A DNA stretch of 64,000 nt from positions 62,001 through 126,000 of the forward strand of contig VFSE01000230.1 of NCBI GenBank assembly GCA_010157825.1. Reading direction: 5' to 3'. Positions within the stretch are counted from its first letter, which is position 1; each line of letters starts with the position of its first letter. The notes beneath the pieces are model-generated. The model was not told the origin of the DNA and searched no databases. It worked only from the letters and a program-made list of their open reading frames with translations. Below are positions 58,047 through 64,000 of this stretch, in pieces. The stretch comes from Vickermania ingenoplastis. Taxonomy: Eukaryota; Euglenozoa; Kinetoplastea; Trypanosomatida; Trypanosomatidae. A program made the translations under genes and the position numbers.

Positions 58047-59753
58047 ATGCACTATCCTCTGCCCTTGCAGCATTCAGCGATTGGTGTGCTAAGATACGAC
58101 AGAAATACAGCGAAACTCCTCGTGGCCGCTCATCCAATGCACAGCACGGCCGCAGCTCCGACGGGGCCGACGCCGGACGGAGCCACCGCCCCCACTCTCA
58201 TTCCGCCCAGCATTGGTGCCAAGGCAGCGCTTCAAGAGGCGCTGGCATGCCACTACCTGCGCTGCCAGCTCTATCACCAGTGGGAGCGGCTGCTGGCCAA
58301 GGCCGTCGAGTCAGGGATCACTGGTGGGGACAGGGGCGGTGATCCCGATGCGCAGGGCGTGGCGGCGCACCTCCAGGAGGCCGTCTTTCAGCCCCTGCAG
58401 CGCGTTAATGTGAAGCTCCGCGCCTTGCAGGCAGTTGTGCAGCAGCAGCTTGACGCCGCCGAAGCCGCTGCGCTCGCCGAGGTGTCGACAGCTGAGGACC
58501 GCGCGGCTGCGCTGAAGCGCGTTCGCCGCTCCCGGCCCCTACACCACTTTCTACTGCGCTGGGTGGAGGCGGTGCAGGTGGCCGAGCGCCAGCACTTTAG
58601 TCAGATGCACGAGCTCGGCCGACACGTCTCGGAGCATGTGGCGAGCACCTTCCTTCGCGGCGACCAGTGCCGCGCCTGCTTGTGGCGGGCGGAGGAGGAG
58701 TGGCGAGCATACGCCACCGACGTGCTGCAGCAGCGAGAGCAGCAGAAGCGTGCAAAGTTCATGGAGGAGCTCAAGGCCTTGACGCAGCGCCACGGCCACA
58801 ACCACAGCCACGGCCACGGCGCCTGTGCGAAGGCGTTCGAAGGGAAGACGGCAGTGGAGAGTCCGCACAGCTCGAGCAGTGATGAAGACGATGAAGCCAA
58901 GGCCGCCCGGCAGCTGGAGGAGGAGGCGGCGGCGCTGCCGGAGCCTCCACTGCCCCCAGCGGCGCGCCGCTGCCCGCACCTCAGCCTGCACGACCTCCGC
59001 AGCTGTATCGCGTACCGCCTGCTGCTGCGGCGCTGGGCTGCGCAGCTAACGGGGGCCGGCACCGCTGCCCGGGTGGAGGACGGCCTGGAGATGGATGACT
59101 GGGAGCGCCGCCGGCGCGATGCCGAGCAGGAGAACCCGTGGCTGGCGCGGCTTCGGCCCGTCGAGTGCGGGGAGACTCCTGGCGGGGCCCCCGCGCCCCG
59201 GCTTGGAGACGAGGACGCGGCCGAGGAGGACGGGAGCCAGGTGATCCCGCCGTGGGATGCGGCGGCGTATCGCCGGCTGGTGGCCTCTCGCCTCTCGTCG
59301 CAGCTCCACCTGGACCCGTCGCGGGGCCGTCTGTGTCTGTCGCCAGCGGATTGCCCCCCGTTCTCGCTGTACCTTCCGATCTCGCAGCGACCCGTGTACC
59401 CGCCCGGCCACGAGCAGTCCGCGGAGGCGGACGACGCCGCGGAGGCGGTCGGCGCCCCCATGAACACGCCGCTGCCGGACGCTACGGTGCGAGACCGGGT
59501 GCTGCGCTACCAAAAGGGCCGTAACAAACATGCGGAAGATGCAGGAGAGGGAGGAGAAGGTCAAACTAATTCGAGTCGGCGCCACGCCAACGCGATGGCC
59601 TCCTTTTCTCCAGTGGACGTCTGCCGCTGCTGCCGTCGCTCTGCGGAGGTGATGGAAGGGCTGCTGGCGGCACAGCGGGCGGTGGAGGCGGATATTTCCG
59701 AGCTGGTGGAGGAGTTGCAGGCACAGCTCTATGATCTGGAGGATGGCGACTAG
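58047..59753 (+). CDS. Unknown helical protein with His-rich stretch
   Basis: 568 residues from the ATG at 58047; an alternative start is 58137 ('MHSTAAAP'). Long Ala/Glu/Arg-rich helices cover about 60-260. A His-rich run 'HGHNHSHGHG' near 250-260 could bind metal. Asp/Glu-rich segments follow. Cys pairs occur late ('CRCCRRSAEV') and mid-protein ('RRCPHLSLHDLRSC'). The N-terminal 'HYPLPLQHSAIGVLRYDRNT' may be a targeting region. No named family recognised. Confidence 0.6.
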   Translation: MHYPLPLQHSAIGVLRYDRNTAKLLVAAHPMHSTAAAPTGPTPDGATAPTLIPPSIGAKAALQEALACHYLRCQLYHQWERLLAKAVESGITGGDRGGDPDAQGVAAHLQEAVFQPLQRVNVKLRALQAVVQQQLDAAEAAALAEVSTAEDRAAALKRVRRSRPLHHFLLRWVEAVQVAERQHFSQMHELGRHVSEHVASTFLRGDQCRACLWRAEEEWRAYATDVLQQREQQKRAKFMEELKALTQRHGHNHSHGHGACAKAFEGKTAVESPHSSSSDEDDEAKAARQLEEEAAALPEPPLPPAARRCPHLSLHDLRSCIAYRLLLRRWAAQLTGAGTAARVEDGLEMDDWERRRRDAEQENPWLARLRPVECGETPGGAPAPRLGDEDAAEEDGSQVIPPWDAAAYRRLVASRLSSQLHLDPSRGRLCLSPADCPPFSLYLPISQRPVYPPGHEQSAEADDAAEAVGAPMNTPLPDATVRDRVLRYQKGRNKHAEDAGEGGEGQTNSSRRHANAMASFSPVDVCRCCRRSAEVMEGLLAAQRAVEADISELVEELQAQLYDLEDGD

Positions 59754-60195
59754 GCACATCCGCATCAAGGCGAGAGAGTTGAAGAAAGTGTCGTCCGATG
59801 AAGCGCCGTATTATTATTACTATTATTATTTCACACTTTAGCTCACATGCCCCCTGTTTGTGTGTGCACATCTGAGCATGAGAACTCGCCGAAGCGATTT
59901 TAAAATTAATACGCCGTACTTCTTATTCACGTTCCACCCTTAAATTATATATCTATATCTCTATCTATCGCTGAATTGTAAGCTAAATTGCTGTATAGTT
60001 ATATGTACTTCCCCTATCTCTTTTATTTATTTATTTTCCCTCTCCTCCCTCGATAGCCGCACAAGAAAAGGAAGAGTAGGTAGTGGTCCCTCACTCTATT
60101 TCTTTCGTTTTTTTTATTTTTTCTTTTCGTTGACGGTTCGGTTCAGGCCCCATACGTTAAAAGTTCTATACGTGTATTGTCTTCGCTCCTTCTCG
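59754..60195. other. Intergenic spacer
   Basis: ATT repeats (about 59808-59830), ATCT repeats (about 59949-59968), and T/C-rich stretches at 60010-60055 and 60090-60130 that could serve trans-splicing of the next gene. Confidence 0.5.
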
Positions 60196-61845
60196 ATGGC
60201 GACCATCAAAGATCGTGGGGAAAGCTTTGAGATCAGCGAGGAAAGCATGGACCGGTTCCTCAATGACAACCTCCCCGCCGAGGCGCGCCACAGCCTCGAG
60301 GAGAAGGCCAGCGGGACCATCGACTTCTGCCGGCGGCTGTTCGAGCGCGTCCCTGGTTGCCCCGGTGTCGCCTTCGTCACGAGCGGCGGCACGACGGTGC
60401 CGCTCGAGATCAACGCCGTGCGCTTCCTGACCAATTTCTCCAGTGGCGGGCGCGGCGCCAAGCTGGCTGAACTTTACCTTCAGCGCGGCTGGGCCTGCGT
60501 CCTCCTCCGACACCACAGCGCCGTACAGCCATTCCGACGAGCGCTGACGAACATCTCCACGGCCGACCTCATGTCTGTCATCGCCTCGAGCGCCGGAGGG
60601 GCGCCGCCGGCGTCCGACGTCTCGCCGTTCAACGCGGAGGCGGTGGCCCTTGCTCGCCTCTACGCAGATCGTCATCATTTGCTCCACACGGTGGAGTTCG
60701 ACACCATTATCGACTACATGTTCCTGCTGCGGGGCGTGTCGCAGGCGCTCTGCGCCGGCCTTCCGGCGCGGCACCCGCTGCACCGCGTTCCGATTCTTTT
60801 CTACGCCTGTGCGGCTGCGTCGGACTACTTTGTGCCGCTCTCGCAGCGCTGCAGGGAGAAGATCAGCGGCGGCGACGAACTCGTTCTGACGCTCCCTGCC
60901 GTCCCCAAGGCGCTGAAGCTGCTGCGGGAGCGGTGGCTGTCGCGGCCCCACAGCCGCCTGCCCGTCTTCTTTATCACCTTCAAGCTGGAGACCTCACTGC
61001 CTGCCATGCACGCCAAGGCTGTGAAGAACTTGAGGGCGTACGACTGCGACGCGGTGGTGGGCAACATGTTGCAGTCGTACGCCCGGGAGGTGTGGGTGTA
61101 CGAGAAGGGGAAGGATGTCGCGAAGCCGGTGTACCTCTGCCACGCTACAGAGGCAGCGGCGGACGCGGGTGGACTTCCCACCAACGTGGAAGGCCTCTTC
61201 GTCGATCTCTTCATGGATAGCGTGAAGGCGCAGCAGCGGCGGCTGGAGAACGAGCAGCAGTACGTGGACCCCAGCCAGCTGCTTTCGTCCAGCGGGTCCT
61301 CCTTCCCGGCCACGGTCGCTCAAAAGACGCTGCATTTCCCTATCCCCCCCCGCGCCGGGGAGAAGGATTCAACGGAAGTCGTGGTGCACCTCCTCCTCCA
61401 GAAATACGTCGATGTCGTGTGGCTCAGCGCTACAGAGGAGCAGCACGGTGCTCCGGGGACGATACTGCGGTACGAGGCGATTCAGGAGGAAGAAGCGGAG
61501 CGCCGGCAGCGGCTGCCCCAGCACCGCGTCGAATGCCCCAGCTACTTGGGGCCCGGGGAGGACGATGATGGCATTATTCATTACGACAGAGAGATGCAGA
61601 GCGTCGAGCCCGCGGTGCTGCTGGGTCTGCGGGACCACCCTCTGACGCTCGTCTCGGGCGGCGCCGTCGCCCGCCGCCTCCGCCGCCGCGGTGAAGCCCG
61701 GACCCTCCTTATGGCCGTCAATCTCGTGCAGACGGCGAAGACGCTGCACTCTCCGGCACTGCGCAAGGCATTTGTGCAGGCGCTGGACGAGGCGGCGCTG
61801 GAGCTCTACCAGGAGAACGAGGCACACGCAGCGCCGCACGGATAA
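60196..61845 (+). CDS. PPCS: Phosphopantothenate-cysteine ligase with extra C-terminal domain
   Basis: 549 residues from the ATG at 60196. Residues about 55-345 match eukaryotic PPCS, the coenzyme A pathway enzyme that joins phosphopantothenate and cysteine: '[20 protein letters not shown]', '[18 protein letters not shown]', '[13 protein letters not shown]', '[10 protein letters not shown]' and '[13 protein letters not shown]'. Human PPCS is about 311 residues and ends near this point. The remaining 200 residues are separate: a linker near 360-395, then a two-part region ('[20 protein letters not shown]' and '[20 protein letters not shown]' plus '[20 protein letters not shown]') whose pattern resembles the proteasome assembly chaperone PAC3/PSMG3 as I recall it. 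The ligase call is firm; the fusion partner is tentative. Confidence 0.85.
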   Translation: MATIKDRGESFEISEESMDRFLNDNLPAEARHSLEEKASGTIDFCRRLFERVPGCPGVAFVTSGGTTVPLEINAVRFLTNFSSGGRGAKLAELYLQRGWACVLLRHHSAVQPFRRALTNISTADLMSVIASSAGGAPPASDVSPFNAEAVALARLYADRHHLLHTVEFDTIIDYMFLLRGVSQALCAGLPARHPLHRVPILFYACAAASDYFVPLSQRCREKISGGDELVLTLPAVPKALKLLRERWLSRPHSRLPVFFITFKLETSLPAMHAKAVKNLRAYDCDAVVGNMLQSYAREVWVYEKGKDVAKPVYLCHATEAAADAGGLPTNVEGLFVDLFMDSVKAQQRRLENEQQYVDPSQLLSSSGSSFPATVAQKTLHFPIPPRAGEKDSTEVVVHLLLQKYVDVVWLSATEEQHGAPGTILRYEAIQEEEAERRQRLPQHRVECPSYLGPGEDDDGIIHYDREMQSVEPAVLLGLRDHPLTLVSGGAVARRLRRRGEARTLLMAVNLVQTAKTLHSPALRKAFVQALDEAALELYQENEAHAAPHG

Positions 61846-63405
61846 AGGAGAAGAGAAGAGAAAAGTTCGGCCGGTTGTTTATGGAATGGGAGGAGGAGCG
61901 AGATTTATCGGGCAGGGGTTTGGGTGCAAGAGGGGAGAAAACAACAACAACAAAAACCAAAACAACAACAACATAAAATCTAAAAAAAAAAAAAATGAAA
62001 ATAATACGCTGCAATTTCGCTGCACCGTATCGCTCAGAGCCCCCCGTTTGTGTGGGGGAAATCGCTTCCCTGTGTGCTGCTTCGCACGGTTGGTGAGAGT
62101 GGTTTGTGTGGTATCCGACATTGCTTCCTTCTCCCCCTCATTGCTGCTCTCTCATTGCTCATCCATTTGATGATTGTGACAGTTGTTCTTTTTTTCTTTT
62201 TTGCTGTTGTTACCTATTTGACCTTTCAATACAAAGAGGGCTTTCTTCTCGTCGGATTCGATCTTTTGAAGCTCTTCTCACACACTCGAAGCACTGTTTT
62301 GCTTCTTTTTTCCTTTTCGAAACGACTTTTTTTTGGTATTGCTGTTTTTCTCGTATTATTTATTATTTCTTGTAAAGAAGAAAGAAACCTAATTCTTTTC
62401 TTTTCTTTTCTTTTCTTTTCTTAGTTGTTTCCTACACTTCAAAATAAAAAAAAAAAGAGAAAAAGAGAGAGAGGGGGGAACCTGATTGGCTTTGTTTTGT
62501 TCCCCTTTATACCCCACACGCACACGCCCCCACACGTTTGGCATCTTCGGCGTCGACGAGCGTCAGCACGCCACACCGCGGCACCTCGTCTCGGATCGAC
62601 TCGACGTAACGCCGGACGTGACGGCACTGCCTTCCTCGCCTGGTGTGACGTCGCCGCGAGAGACGCTACCGCTATTTATTTACTAAATATTATTATTATT
62701 ATTATTTTCTTCAACTTGAACAGAAACACTTAAAAAAAACAACAACAAAAAAAAAACATTTTAAAACAAAAAGAAGACAAAGAAAAAAACAATACACACA
62801 CAAAGCAAAAGAAAGAAGGAAGAAAAAAAAAGAAATCCGTCCACCGGATTACTCTGTTTTTACTTTTCTCTGTTTTTTTTTTTTTTTTTCCATTCGACAC
62901 GTATACACACAAAAAAAAGTTCAAAGAAACGCAGATACATATACAGAGCAGTGGCGAGCTCCTTTTTTTTTTGTTGTAGATCATTACAGAACATATTACT
63001 ATTACTATATTTTACTACTACACTATACTGGTTTCGGGTTACCCTCCTCATATTTTCCCTTTTTACTATTACTATATTTTACTATTACTATATTTTCCAT
63101 TTAACAAAGGAGAAAGCCCACGCCTGCCCACCAGATCAGCAGCCCCTTGCTTTTCTCTTTCTTTCCTTTTCTTTGCACACGCAAGCGTGTCCGTCGACCC
63201 CCAGCCGGCTCCCTCTTTACTTGTCCTCCTGCTGCTGCTGCCCGACAAGAGTGTGCACCTCGACAGCACTCTATCGGTACCCACCACTGATTGAGGGCGG
63301 TTCGGTTCGGTTCGGTTTGCTGCACGCCACCGCCATCAAGGATATTTCAATCGAAGAGTGTAACGTCTAAGCCGTCTTTCCCTCTTGTGCTGTGCTGTGT
63401 TCCTT
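61846..63405. repeat. 1.56 kb spacer with many simple repeats
   Basis: CAA runs and A14 (about 61940-61994), TTTTC repeats (62394-62422), A-rich (62730-62835) facing T-rich (62871-62889) tracts, a 16-base unit ACTATTACTATATTTT in tandem (about 63064-63096) with a related copy near 63000, and GGTTC repeats (63299-63316). Frames in the gap are low-complexity. No gene or RNA gene supported. Confidence 0.6.
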
Positions 63406-63843
63406 ATGGCTCCCTTCTTCCTCTCTCGGATGGGCCCCATGGAGCCGCTGATTCTCTCGGCGCTGTGCCTTGTCATAGGTGTCCTGCTGATTGTGGTGGC
63501 GAGCACCGTCGTCGAGGGCCACAATGGCTGGCCGTTGTTGTGCCTTATCTTTTACGTCTTCGCGCCTATTCCGTTCTTCTTGTGCGGCGGCGCCAGCCAC
63601 GGCCGTGGGCGCATCACGCTGTTCAAGATGATTGGTCTCTTCATTGGCGGCTGCTGCGCCTCCGTAGGGCCGCTGATGGCGCTCGTACTGTACCATCTGG
63701 GCTCCATGACGGGAAAGGCGTTGTGCTTCACGCTGCTGAGCGGCGTTTGCTTCCTGATTAACGCTTCCTTCCTCCTCGCCTCTACACGTGAGGACGACAG
63801 CGACGCGGATGACGAGGTGGAAGAAGACAACATATTCAGTTAG
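63406..63843 (+). CDS. Vps55/LEPROT-family membrane protein
   Basis: 145 residues with four hydrophobic helices, as in Vps55 and human LEPROT/OB-RGRP (about 130 residues), which act in endosome-to-vacuole/lysosome sorting with Vps68. Motifs: 'GHNGWPLLCLIFYVFAPIPFF' (compare 'GVYWPLFVLIFHAISPIPHF' in LEPROT), then 'MIGLFIGGCCASVGPLMALV' and a last helix 'CFTLLSGVCFLINASFLL'. An acidic Asp/Glu tail ends the protein. A second ATG eight codons in ('MGPMEP') is an alternative start. Confidence 0.85.
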   Translation: MAPFFLSRMGPMEPLILSALCLVIGVLLIVVASTVVEGHNGWPLLCLIFYVFAPIPFFLCGGASHGRGRITLFKMIGLFIGGCCASVGPLMALVLYHLGSMTGKALCFTLLSGVCFLINASFLLASTREDDSDADDEVEEDNIFS

Positions 63844-63871
63844 ATATTGGGCAAAAAGGAGAAGCTTTCGA

Positions 63872-63915
63872 GACCTACTGACCCTACTGACCCTACTAAC
63901 CCCTAACCCCTAACC
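63872..63915 (+). repeat. Degenerate telomere-like CCCTAA array
   Basis: After the last gene the sequence reads as drifting units of ACCCTACTG, ACCCTACTA and ACCCCTA, close to the complement of the TTAGGG telomere repeat. Both the unit and its length drift. It is an interstitial or decayed array, not a clean telomere, because ordinary sequence continues to the window end. Confidence 0.5.
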
Positions 63916-64000
63916 ATCCTGGCAGGCGCCACCCCACTACCTATGTGTATGGCTTGTGATTATGGTTGTATGTCTTTTGTGTGTCACTCCACGGGTTCCA

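Noticed and set aside
1-64000. Retroelements or DNA transposons.
   Set aside because: No reverse transcriptase, transposase, integrase or long terminal repeats were recognised; spacers show only simple repeats.

Overview
The window reads as nuclear DNA of a trypanosomatid kinetoplastid. Every gene I can support lies on the + strand, none needs an intron, coding sequence is GC-rich, and spacers are AT-rich with long pyrimidine tracts followed by AG, the pattern of trans-spliced polycistronic transcription. The gene content fits: a tunnel-type (Cet1-like) capping triphosphatase, many flagellar genes and several kinetoplastid-type unknowns. The genus cannot be settled from the sequence alone.

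Layout. 0-13 kb: eIF3j, a KIF-binding protein homologue, a 2 kb gene-free stretch, a TPR/zinc-knuckle protein, a Cet1-like RNA triphosphatase, a small single-pass membrane protein, the EF2-like GTPase EFL1, and a Rieske/ferredoxin-reductase fusion. 13-24 kb: a PP2C phosphatase, a SNF2 ATPase with C-terminal PHD-like fingers, an unknown membrane protein, a P-loop nucleotide kinase-like protein and aminopeptidase P. 25-31 kb: a tandem pair of two-pass membrane proteins with an outer NIT-like sensor and an inner degenerate class III cyclase-like domain. 31-51 kb: a nephrocystin-4 homologue, a large protein with a mitochondrial-type N terminus, poly-Q and a basic tail, and two kinesins flanking an acylphosphatase-like gene. 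51-64 kb: an unknown 936-residue protein, an RRM protein, a TTC29-like flagellar TPR protein, an unknown His-rich protein, a phosphopantothenate-cysteine ligase with an extra C-terminal domain, and a Vps55/LEPROT-family membrane protein.

How the genes relate. Trypanosomatid clusters are not functional operons, but flagellum and microtubule genes are frequent here (KBP, NPHP4, two kinesins, TTC29), along with translation and RNA genes (eIF3j, EFL1, Cet1, RRM protein).

Five genes (Cet1, SNF2, the poly-Q protein, kinesin 1, acylphosphatase) are each interrupted by one single-base frame change at a GC-rich or homopolymer site. I read these as probable assembly errors rather than five pseudogenes, and I annotate each as one gene. 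No mobile elements, rRNA, tRNA or CRISPR arrays were recognised. Intergenic simple repeats are abundant.
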